64,000 bases of DNA, from NCBI GenBank assembly GCA_963717945.1, contig CAVQXT010000003.1, positions 806,001-870,000 on the forward strand, in the 5' to 3' direction. Shown piece by piece: positions 1 through 7,544 of the stretch. Source of the stretch: FEN-299 sp963717945. Lineage in GTDB: Bacteria > Acidobacteriota > Vicinamibacteria > Vicinamibacterales > Fen-181. The notes under the pieces are model-generated. The model was given only the letters and a program-made list of their open reading frames with translations, was not told where the DNA came from and searched no databases. The first letter of the stretch is position 1; each line of letters starts with the position of its first letter. Made by a program: the position numbers and the translations under genes.

Positions 1-120
1 CGCTTCGCGAGCTGCGGTGGGCACGCTCGGTTCTTTCTCAAGTTTGAATCGCCCCGCGCCCTCAGGCGCGCATCGTCGCCGAGCACGACCGCAAGGTCGG
101 CGGGGTGGGTTCAAAGAATT
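1..120. other. spacer upstream of 5S rRNA
   Basis: This stretch directly precedes the 5S rRNA and is probably the 23S-5S spacer of an rRNA operon cut by the window edge. It contains a GC hairpin near 55-75 (GCGCCCTCAGGCGC). No recognisable 23S 3' end, tRNA or credible coding sequence was seen; a 99-codon open frame across it and the 5S gene is non-coding. Confidence 0.4.
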
Positions 121-239
<119 letters not shown>

Positions 240-246
240 TATCTCC

Positions 247-287
247 GAGGCCGCTGGTCGCGAAAGCGATAGGCGGCCTCTTTCTTT
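247..287 (+). terminator. intrinsic terminator of the rRNA operon
   Basis: Arms GAGGCCGC (247-254) and GCGGCCTC (273-280) form a perfect 8-bp GC stem, followed at once by TTTCTTT. This is the classical rho-independent layout, 8 nt after the 5S gene. Confidence 0.85.
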
Positions 288-305
288 GTACGGCACTGAC
301 CTGTA

Positions 306-432
306 ATCGGAACTGACGCAGAGAGATCGATTCCTCTGCGAAGCAACCGATCCCTCATCGAAGAACCCGATTCCTCAGCGAAGGCATCGATCCCTCATCG
401 AAGTAACCGATTCCTCTGCGTCAGTCCCGATT
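306..432. repeat. degenerate ~21-bp tandem repeat array
   Basis: About five units of roughly 21 bp run from 328, each starting CGAT(T/C)CCTC and ending in GCGAAG plus a variable 4-5 nt. An inverted relative of the unit sits at 306-324 and matches 414-432 with one mismatch. The last unit overlaps the stop codon of the minus-strand peptidase gene. The array lies between convergent transcription units (rRNA operon and peptidase). Related units recur at 4974-5214. No cas genes or unique spacers are present, so it is not a CRISPR. Confidence 0.8.
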
Positions 433-2352
433 GTATTTCGCCAGCCAATCGCGGATCTCCACGAACACGTCGCGCCGCTGCTCGGCCAGCGTCGGGAAAT
501 GCGGCGAGCCGGGATAGGTGACCATCCGGACCGTCTTGCCGCGCTCGGCGAGCAGCACGAAGAGCTCGCGCCCCTGCAGCATGGGCACCCGCTCGTCGGC
601 CTCGCCGTGCAGGATCAACAGCGGCGTGGTCACCCGGTCGGCGAACATGACCGCGGAGAAGCGGAGGAACGGCGCCGCGTCCTTCTCCTGGAATCGACGG
701 TCGTAATCGACCTGCGCGATGTCGCTCGTCGGGATGAAGCTGAGCCAGTCGGTGATGCCCGCCCCCTCGATCGCCGCCTTGTAGCGACCGGTCTGCGTGA
801 CGGTCCAGGCGGTCATGAACCCGCCGGCGCTCCAGCCGAAGATCGCGAGGCGGTTCGGGTCGGCCCAGCCCTGCGCGACGGCGAAGTCGGTGGCGCTCTC
901 CACGTCGCTGTACGCCCGATCGCCGAAGTGCTGGTAGATGGCCTGCAGGAACTCCGACCCGTAGCCGGTCGAGCCGCGGTACTCCGGCTGCAGCACGACG
1001 TAGCCGAAGCCGGCTACGAGGCGCGAGAGGAAGTCGAAGCCCAGGAGGTCGTTCGATTCGGGCCCGCCGTGGGGCAGCACCAGGAACGGGTATCGCTTCC
1101 CGCTCTCGTAGCCGGCCGGCAGCGTCAGCAGCCCCTCGAGCCGGGTGCCGTCCTTCGCGGTCCACGAAACGACGCGCATGTCGCCCAGCGCGATCCTCGC
1201 GAGCGCGTCGTCCCCCTCGTGAGTGATCTTCCGCAGGCCCGACTCCTGCGCCACGGCCACGTTCGTTGCGTGCGTCGGATCGCCGACCGTGAAGGCGAGC
1301 ACGCCCGGCGCGGCTCGAAGGGGCGAGCAGGCCGGGAGTCCGGCCACGATGCCATCCGGCCAGCGGAAGGCAGGCGTCAGCTTGCCGTCCCGCCAGGCGT
1401 AGACCTCGATCGCCGTGCCCTTGTGCATCTCGACCCAGACAGTGCCGCGCGGATCGTTGGCGACGCCGGTCGCCGACCCCTCGAGCTTCGGCGTGCGATC
1501 GACCGGCGTCCCGCCGCCAGCCGGGACCGTCCACAGGTGGTCGGGCGTGAGCACGTCGGTCGTGCTGCTGGCGAACGCGAGCTCGGTTCCGCCGTCCGCC
1601 CACGCGATGCCGGAGACGGCGTTGGCGATGGACGCGACTTTCCGGACCCCCGCCGCGCCGCAGACCGAGATCGTCGAGCTGACGTCGTGGTTCCCGATCT
1701 TCTGGAGCTGGGTGACCACGGCGATCCGCGAGCCGTCGGGCGACCAGGCGTAATCGCTGATGTCGGTCAGCTCGGGGCACCACCACGAGCCGCCCGACCC
1801 GTCGGTGGCGACCACGTAGAGGTTGCGCACGTCGTTGGCGACGACATGCCTGACCTCGCCGAGCGGGTCCGCCGGCCTCGGGTCGGAGGCGACGACGAAT
1901 CTCGTCCCGTCGGGAGAGAGCGCCGCGCCGCCGACGCCGTTCGGCAGCGCGATCGTCCGCGTGGGCCTGTCGCTCGAGAGCGGGACGATCCCGACCTGCG
2001 GCTTCCCGTCGATCCGGTAGGCGCCGAACAGGGCCAGGCCGTCGGGCATGAAGCCCACGGGCGTGAACGGCTCGGGGAGATCCAGCTTCCGGCCGTGCTC
2101 GCCGGTCGCGTCGATGAGGTGCCACTCGCGCTTGACGGGGCCCTTCTCGCCCTGGAACGAGACGCCGAACAGGACGGATTTCCCGTCGGGCGACACCGCC
2201 TGCGCGTGCGCCGAGCGCAGCGAGGCCAGGTCGTCGATGCCGAACGGGTGCTTGTCTTGCCCGGCCGCGCTGCCCGAGGCAGCGACGAACAGGGCGGCCA
2301 GCAGCAGGACGGACAGCCGAACCAGGCGCCGGCGCGGGGATGCTGGAATCAT
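421..2352 (-). CDS. S9 family prolyl oligopeptidase-like serine peptidase
   Basis: A 643-residue secreted peptidase. Residues 1-31 form a signal peptide (Arg-rich start, then a hydrophobic core ending in AAG). Residues about 40-370 are TolB/propeller-like repeats with SPDG motifs, and residues about 390-643 form an alpha/beta-hydrolase domain. The catalytic triad is visible as Ser508 (GWSAGG), Asp586 (HGEADERVP) and His618 (GSPHFP). S9 enzymes of this layout cleave short peptides in the periplasm. The start ATG at 2352 gives a complete signal peptide. It is divergent from the propeller/phosphoesterase gene 76 bp away, so the two probably share a promoter region. The exact substrate cannot be read from sequence. 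Confidence 0.93.
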   Translation of the reverse strand: MIPASPRRRLVRLSVLLLAALFVAASGSAAGQDKHPFGIDDLASLRSAHAQAVSPDGKSVLFGVSFQGEKGPVKREWHLIDATGEHGRKLDLPEPFTPVGFMPDGLALFGAYRIDGKPQVGIVPLSSDRPTRTIALPNGVGGAALSPDGTRFVVASDPRPADPLGEVRHVVANDVRNLYVVATDGSGGSWWCPELTDISDYAWSPDGSRIAVVTQLQKIGNHDVSSTISVCGAAGVRKVASIANAVSGIAWADGGTELAFASSTTDVLTPDHLWTVPAGGGTPVDRTPKLEGSATGVANDPRGTVWVEMHKGTAIEVYAWRDGKLTPAFRWPDGIVAGLPACSPLRAAPGVLAFTVGDPTHATNVAVAQESGLRKITHEGDDALARIALGDMRVVSWTAKDGTRLEGLLTLPAGYESGKRYPFLVLPHGGPESNDLLGFDFLSRLVAGFGYVVLQPEYRGSTGYGSEFLQAIYQHFGDRAYSDVESATDFAVAQGWADPNRLAIFGWSAGGFMTAWTVTQTGRYKAAIEGAGITDWLSFIPTSDIAQVDYDRRFQEKDAAPFLRFSAVMFADRVTTPLLILHGEADERVPMLQGRELFVLLAERGKTVRMVTYPGSPHFPTLAEQRRDVFVEIRDWLAKYNRD

Positions 2353-2428
2353 GCCCCCATCTTACGCCCTCGCTCAGCGCGGCCCCGATTCCTCCCACCG
2401 CCCTCCGCCTTCGGTCTAGAATCTCCCA

Positions 2429-4979
2429 ATGGTACGCAGCCGATCCTTCACCGCCATTGCCGCCGCCTGCACCCTCTTCGTCGCCGCCGGCATCGTCACC
2501 GTCGCCAGGCTCGCGCCGCCGCCGGCCGCGCTGCCCGGGAGCCTCGGCGCCGGGGTCACGCTGCTGCCCAACGGCTGGAAGATCAAGCCGGCCGGCCGCC
2601 ACATCCAGATCGGCGACCTGCCGCTCGCCATGGCCGAATCGCCGGACGGCCGATACCTGGTCGTCACCAACAACGGCTACCAGAAGCCGACGTTGACGAT
2701 CGTCGATCTCGACCGCGGCTACGTGGCGTCCAAGACCCACGTCGACCACGCCTGGCTCGGCCTGGTCTGGCACCCCGACAAGCGGCGCGTCTTTTCTTCC
2801 GGCGCCGGCCAGACGACGGTCAACGAGTTCTATTGGACGCCCGGCAAACTGACGGCGGGCGCGGTCTACGCGCTCGGCCGCGACACGCAGAAGCCGATGC
2901 CCGGCATCAACCGGCCGGAGCCGGTCGAGCAGAGCTTCGTCGGCGGCATCGCCGTCTCGCCCGACGGGCGCCGCCTCTACGCGGTCCACGTGCTCGGCGA
3001 GGCGTTGACGCTCGTCGACCTCAAGGCGGGCCTGGTGCTCAAGACCGTGGACGTCGGGGCCGAACCCTACACATGCCTGGTGTCGCCAGACGGCCAGACG
3101 GTGTTCGTGTCGGTGTGGGGAGGCGCGAAGGTCCTGGTGTTCGACGCCGCGACGCTCGAAAAGCGCGGGGACGTCGCGGTCGGCGAACATCCCAACGCGA
3201 TGGTGCTGTCGAAAGACGCGTCGCGCCTGTTCGTCGCCTGCGCCAACACGAACAGCGTGTTCGTGGTGGACGTCGTCTCGAAGACGGCGAGGGAGCAGGT
3301 CTCGGTGGCGCTGTTCCCGAACGCCCCGCCCGGCGCGACGCCGAACGGTCTGGGGCTCTCGCCGGACGGCAGAACGCTGCTCGTCGCCAACGCCGACAAC
3401 AACGCGGTGGCGGTGGTGGACGTGAGCGACCCGGCCCGCTCGTCGGTGGACGGGTTCATCCCGACCGGCTGGTACCCGACCGCGGCCGACTTCAGCCGCG
3501 ACGGCTCGAAGATCTTCGTGCTGTCGGGAAAGGGGCTGACCTCGTCGGCCAACCCGCGCGGCAGCAACCCCGGGATCCCCGGGGCCGAGGGGCAGGTACA
3601 GCGGCTCGATGCTCGAGGGGTCGCTTTCGATCCTGCCGACGCCCGACAAAGCCGCGCTGCAGGCCATGACGAAGACGGTCTACGCGATGACACCGTTCAC
3701 CGCCAGCACGATCCTCGCTCCGGCCTCGGCGCCGGTGGCTTCGCCCATCCCGCGCAAGGTCGGCGATCCGTCGCCCATCAAGCACGTCTTCTACGTCATT
3801 CGCGAGAACCGCACCTACGACCAGATCCTCGGCGACCTCGAGCGCGGCAACGGCGACCCGAATCTCTGCCTGTTCGGCGAGGAGGTGACGCCCAACGCCC
3901 ACGCGATCGCGCGGGAGTTCGTCGTGCTCGACAACTTCTACGTGGACGCCGAGGTCAGCTTCGACGGCCACGCCTACTCGACCGGCGCCTACGCCACCGA
4001 CTTCGTCGAGAAGATCTGGCCGACCAACTACGGCGGTCGCGGCGCGCGCTACAACAGCGAGGGCGGCGGCGCGATGCGCAACGCCTACGGCAACGTGTCC
4101 GCGCCGATGAACGGCTACATCTGGGATGCGGCCGTCCGCGCCGGCGTCAGCGTGCGCAGCTACGGCGAGTTCGCGATGCGCGGCCCCGAGCCCGAGGGCG
4201 AAAAGGACTCGGGCGTCGGCGACGTCGTCGCCACCGTGCCCGGCCTCAAGGGCCGCGTCCACCCGAACTACGCGCCCTACGACCTGACAATCCCCGACAA
4301 CAAGCGCGTGGACGTCTGGCTGGAGGAGTTCAAGCAGTTCGAGCGGAACGGTGAGCTGCCGCGGCTGAACATCATCCGCCTCGGCAACGACCACACGGCC
4401 GGCACGCGCGCCGGCTACCCGACGCCGCGGGCGATGGTGGCCGAGAACGACACGGCGCTCGGCCGTATCGTCGAGGCGATCTCGAACAGCCGGTTCTGGA
4501 AGGAGTCGGCGATCTTCGTGCTCGAGGACGATGCCCAGGCCGGGCCCGACCACGTGGACACGCACCGCTCGGTCGCCCTGGTGGCGAGCCCGTTCACCAG
4601 GCGCGGCGCCGTCGATTCGACGCTCTACGACACGGCCGCGATGCTGCGCACGATCGAGCTGGTTCTCGGCCTGCCGCCGATGAGCAACCTGGACGCGGGC
4701 GCCACGCCGATGTACGCCGCGTTCCAGGCGACGCCGGTGCCGACGCCGTTCGCGGCGCGCGCGGCGCGCATCGACGTTCAGGAAAAGAACCGCGCCAACG
4801 CGTGGGGCGCCGCGGCCTCGGCCGGGATGTACCTCGCCGAAGCCGACCGCGCCCCCGAACAGTTGCTCAACGAGATCATCTGGAGGTCGGTGAAGGGGCC
4901 GGCGGCAATCATGCCGCCGCCGGTGCGCGCCGCGTTCGTGAGAGCGCGGCCGGCCAGACCGGACCAGGACGACGAGTAG
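2429..4979 (+). pseudogene. YncE-like propeller / phosphoesterase fusion, frameshifted
   Basis: Two overlapping frames together encode one known architecture. The first frame (2429 to about 3594) has a signal peptide and a YVTN/YncE beta-propeller (motifs such as VSPDG and NTNSVFVVD). The second (about 3597-4979) encodes an alkaline-phosphatase-like phosphoesterase domain (NRTYDQILGDL, SFDGHAYSTG, LGNDHTAGT, FVLEDDAQAGPDHVD). Removing one G at 3595/3596 joins them as GAEGQ-YSGSMLEGSLS, giving about 849 residues, a normal length for this fusion. The upstream frame otherwise runs into an Arg-rich out-of-frame tail to 4354. A real inactivating mutation and an assembly error are both possible. 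The stop codon lies in the first unit of the following repeat array. Confidence is high in the families, moderate in the frameshift point. Confidence 0.85.
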
Positions 4980-5214
4980 TCGGGCCCTGACGCTGAGTAG
5001 TCGGGCCCTGACGCTGAGTAGTCGGGCACTGACGCTGAGTAGTCGGGCACTGACGCTGAGTGGTCGGGATTCTCGGCCGGACTTCTCGCCGTAAGCCCCC
5101 GACTACTCTGCGAAGAGCTCGACTGCTCTGCGGAAGCTCCGACCACTCTGCGAAGCCCCCGACTTCTCTGCGAAGTGCCCGACTGCTCTGCGGAAGCTCC
5201 GACTACTCAGCCAG
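4974..5214. repeat. two converging ~21-bp tandem repeat arrays
   Basis: Array A (4974-5067) has four and a half copies of a near-perfect 21-bp unit with core GTAGTCGGGC and CTGACGCTGA. Array B (about 5099-5214) has six more degenerate units with core CCGACTACTCTGCGAAG. The shared core CCGACTACTC(A/T)GCG is in opposite orientation in A and B, so the transcript could fold into a long hairpin. The block separates convergent genes (phosphoesterase fusion and GDSL esterase), and the stop codon of the left gene is inside unit one. The units resemble those at 306-432. Confidence 0.85.
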
Positions 5215-5247
5215 ACCGCTCGATTGCAGGGTGACCTGACCGCCACC

Positions 5248-6156
5248 TTATCTCTCGTGCCTGTCCCGCCTTTCCAGCCTGTCCACGGCCTTCTCCACGA
5301 ATCCCGCCCACGCCTGATGGGCTTTCGTCGTCGGGTGAATCGTTTCCCAGAAGAAATAGTCCGACCCGAACTGGTAGGGATCCACGGCGTTGGGCGACAC
5401 GTCGGTGACGTTCGTGAAACCCCACTTCTGGGGCATTGCGAAGACAGCGTTGGAGGAACCAAAGATGTCCACCACGGATATCGTGATGTCATGATTGGCG
5501 GCCGCGAAGTCGCTCACGGCGTCCGAAAGGGCCTGGTTGTACATGACTGAGAGCCAACTGACGTATGCGCAGTAGTCGCTGCCGTTGAGCCTGGAACCCG
5601 GCCCCGCTCCCATGTCGGGCAGGTTCAGCACGAGAAAGTGCCTCGCTCCGGCCTGCTTGAGGATCGAAAGACCCGTCATGATGTTCGCAACTGCCGAGCC
5701 GGGGACAGTCGGAAGATCCTCGACGGGCGTCACCATGAAATCATTGCCGCCACCTTGGACGATGAAGAGGGAATCGGCCGGGATATGGACCCGGCTGTTC
5801 TTGAACGATCGGATCTGATCGAGCACGGTGGGAACGTACGGATAGAAGTACCCGTGGGTGGTGTCGCCTGTCGTGGCTGAGCCGACTGCGAAATCGAGCA
5901 GGTTGGCGTGAAGTTGCCTGGCAAGGTACTCGGCCCATACGGGCCCGTTGGAAAAGCGACCCTGCCAGTAATGGAACGGAGACAGGTACTGCTCGATCGG
6001 CCCGAGGATCTTCACGAAGTTCCCGTTGTCGGACAGGCTGTCGCCGAACACGTAGATGTTCGACCATTCACCACGCCGGCCATCGTCCGCGGCGCGAACG
6101 GGAACGAGGGCGAGAAGGACAACGGCGAGGGACAAAAGAAACGCTCTTCGCTTCAT
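5248..6156 (-). CDS. secreted GDSL/SGNH-type esterase
   Basis: A 302-residue SGNH-fold hydrolase with a signal peptide (MKRRAFLLSL onward, cleavage near RAA-D). The start at 6156 is preferred over an upstream in-frame ATG because AGGAGG lies 6 nt before it. Block I is FGDSLSDNG with nucleophile Ser40, and block III is GGGNDF with Asn138. Block V reads FFWETIHPTTKAH, so His274 is present but the usual Asp three residues before it is Glu271. These enzymes hydrolyse acyl esters of lipids or carbohydrates outside the cytoplasm. The 3' end abuts the repeat block at 5214. Family is certain; the activity of the Glu variant is not. Confidence 0.9.
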   Translation of the reverse strand: MKRRAFLLSLAVVLLALVPVRAADDGRRGEWSNIYVFGDSLSDNGNFVKILGPIEQYLSPFHYWQGRFSNGPVWAEYLARQLHANLLDFAVGSATTGDTTHGYFYPYVPTVLDQIRSFKNSRVHIPADSLFIVQGGGNDFMVTPVEDLPTVPGSAVANIMTGLSILKQAGARHFLVLNLPDMGAGPGSRLNGSDYCAYVSWLSVMYNQALSDAVSDFAAANHDITISVVDIFGSSNAVFAMPQKWGFTNVTDVSPNAVDPYQFGSDYFFWETIHPTTKAHQAWAGFVEKAVDRLERRDRHER

Positions 6157-6215
6157 GGAACCTCCTGTGTGCGCGCAGCCAGTCGCTGGCCGCACTGAGG
6201 ATGCCGGGGACGCGT

Positions 6216-6803
6216 CTACCTGTGCTTGTCGTTGTCGAAGCGAACCTTGCCCGAGTAGGTGTAGGGCTCCCCGGTGGTGGCCCCGGAGAAGTCGAAGTCA
6301 CCGCTGATGAGAAAGTCGCCGGACAGGTGAGACAGGGACCCGGTGGAATTGAAGATCTTCGAGCGCCATGATTCGTGCCCTGCGAAGGCGGCGAAATTGC
6401 TGAAGTGCCCGGCACCTTCCACATTGGCCACCCAGTTGGTCTGCTTGCCCTTCAGCGTTCCTATGAACGTCGCGTACCCCTCGAAGGAGTAGTCGACCGT
6501 ATAGGGAGGCGGCAGCGGCATGACATACGTGACCGTTATGACATAGACACCCTCGAGATCGCCGTGCAGCTTCCAAATCAGCACATGGCCCGGGTTTACG
6601 AAATTCCCGTTCCGGTCGAAGTAGTAGTCCGTGCTCTGGACCCATTGAACGTACTCGACCGCGCCGCTGACCCGGACACCGTGGTCGGGCCCGTTGGGCG
6701 GTCCTGGGGCCGCTCCGAGCCCGGCCGGGGTCAGGCCCAGGCCTAGCACGAGCGTGACCGCAGTCAGGACGAGAGCGACCCGCGCGAACCTGGCGAATTT
6801 CAT
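6216..6803 (-). CDS. secreted protein of unknown function
   Basis: A 195-residue protein with a clear signal peptide (MKFARFARVALVLTAVTLVL, cleavage near GLGAAP). The mature part is rich in Tyr, Gly and Thr with alternating polar and hydrophobic residues (for example YTVDYSFEGYATFIG), suggesting a beta-rich secreted domain. No catalytic motif or family was recognised. GGAGGAG lies 6-7 nt before the ATG. It is 59 bp upstream of, and codirectional with, the GDSL esterase, so the two may be cotranscribed. Confidence 0.8.
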   Translation of the reverse strand: MKFARFARVALVLTAVTLVLGLGLTPAGLGAAPGPPNGPDHGVRVSGAVEYVQWVQSTDYYFDRNGNFVNPGHVLIWKLHGDLEGVYVITVTYVMPLPPPYTVDYSFEGYATFIGTLKGKQTNWVANVEGAGHFSNFAAFAGHESWRSKIFNSTGSLSHLSGDFLISGDFDFSGATTGEPYTYSGKVRFDNDKHR

Positions 6804-6965
6804 AGACTCCTCCTCACCCCCTAATGCGCAGTCCGGCCTCGAAAACGGAAACGGGCTCCCAGGCCCCTCGTGGCGCCCGGAGCGAGAAACCTGCGCCGAC
6901 TGGCCGCCACGGCCTTACAATCCCCGAATCCGGGTGTTCCGACCGTGGTTGTGGCAGGGGATTCC

Positions 6966-7544
6966 ATGACCGGACGCTCCCCCAGCGAAGTGACCGGGCT
7001 CCTCCAGGACTGGCGCCGCGGCGACCAGGCCGCCCTGGACAGGATCATTCCCCTGGTCTACGACGAACTGCACCGGCTCGCGCACATCTGCATGATGGGC
7101 GAGCGCCCGGAACACACCCTGCAGACGAGCGCTTTGGTCAACGAGGCCTACCTTCGGCTGATCGACGCACGCGCGGTCGATTGGAAGGACCGCGCTCACT
7201 TCCTGGCTATCTCCGCCAACGTGATGCGCAGGATCCTGGTGCAGTTCGCCCGGTCGCGCGCCGCACAGAAACGGGGAGGCGGCACGCTGAAGGTGGTCTT
7301 CGACGAGGCCGCCGTCCCCGCGGCGGATCGGGGCGCGGACCTCGCCGCGCTGGACGACGCCCTGACGACGCTGGCGGGCATCGACTCCCGAGAGGCGAAG
7401 GTGGTGGAGCTGCGTTTCTTCGGCGGGCTGAGCGAGAAGGAAGCCGCCGAGGTGCTGGGCGTATCGGACCGCACGGTGAGGCAGGATTGGAATCACGCGA
7501 AGGCCTGGCTCCTCGGTGAGCTCAAACGCGGGGCGCAGCCATGA
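6966..7544 (+). CDS. ECF RNA polymerase sigma factor (kinase-linked type)
   Basis: A 192-residue ECF sigma factor of the type found beside serine/threonine kinases in Acidobacteria and Planctomycetes. Region 2 covers about residues 10-90 (VTGLLQDWRRGDQAALD, then LVNEAYLRLID). Region 4 is near the C-terminus with a helix-turn-helix (SEKEAAEVLGVSDRTVRQDW). I start it at ATG 6966 because family members begin a few residues before the EVTxLL motif; an upstream ATG at 6870 would add 32 unconserved residues. The stop codon overlaps the kinase start (ATGA at 7541), so the two are translationally coupled. The kinase may control this sigma factor, which is inference from the pairing. Confidence 0.92.
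   Translation: MTGRSPSEVTGLLQDWRRGDQAALDRIIPLVYDELHRLAHICMMGERPEHTLQTSALVNEAYLRLIDARAVDWKDRAHFLAISANVMRRILVQFARSRAAQKRGGGTLKVVFDEAAVPAADRGADLAALDDALTTLAGIDSREAKVVELRFFGGLSEKEAAEVLGVSDRTVRQDWNHAKAWLLGELKRGAQP

Noticed and set aside
395..3669. Very long open frames on both strands (over 1000 codons) overlapping the S9 peptidase and the propeller gene
   Set aside because: They are Arg/Ala/Gly-rich shadow frames caused by high GC. The real genes have signal peptides, catalytic motifs and ribosome sites; the shadows have none.
328..5214. Possible CRISPR arrays at 328-432 and 4974-5214
   Set aside because: Units are about 21 bp in direct tandem with no unique spacers of constant length, and no cas genes are present.
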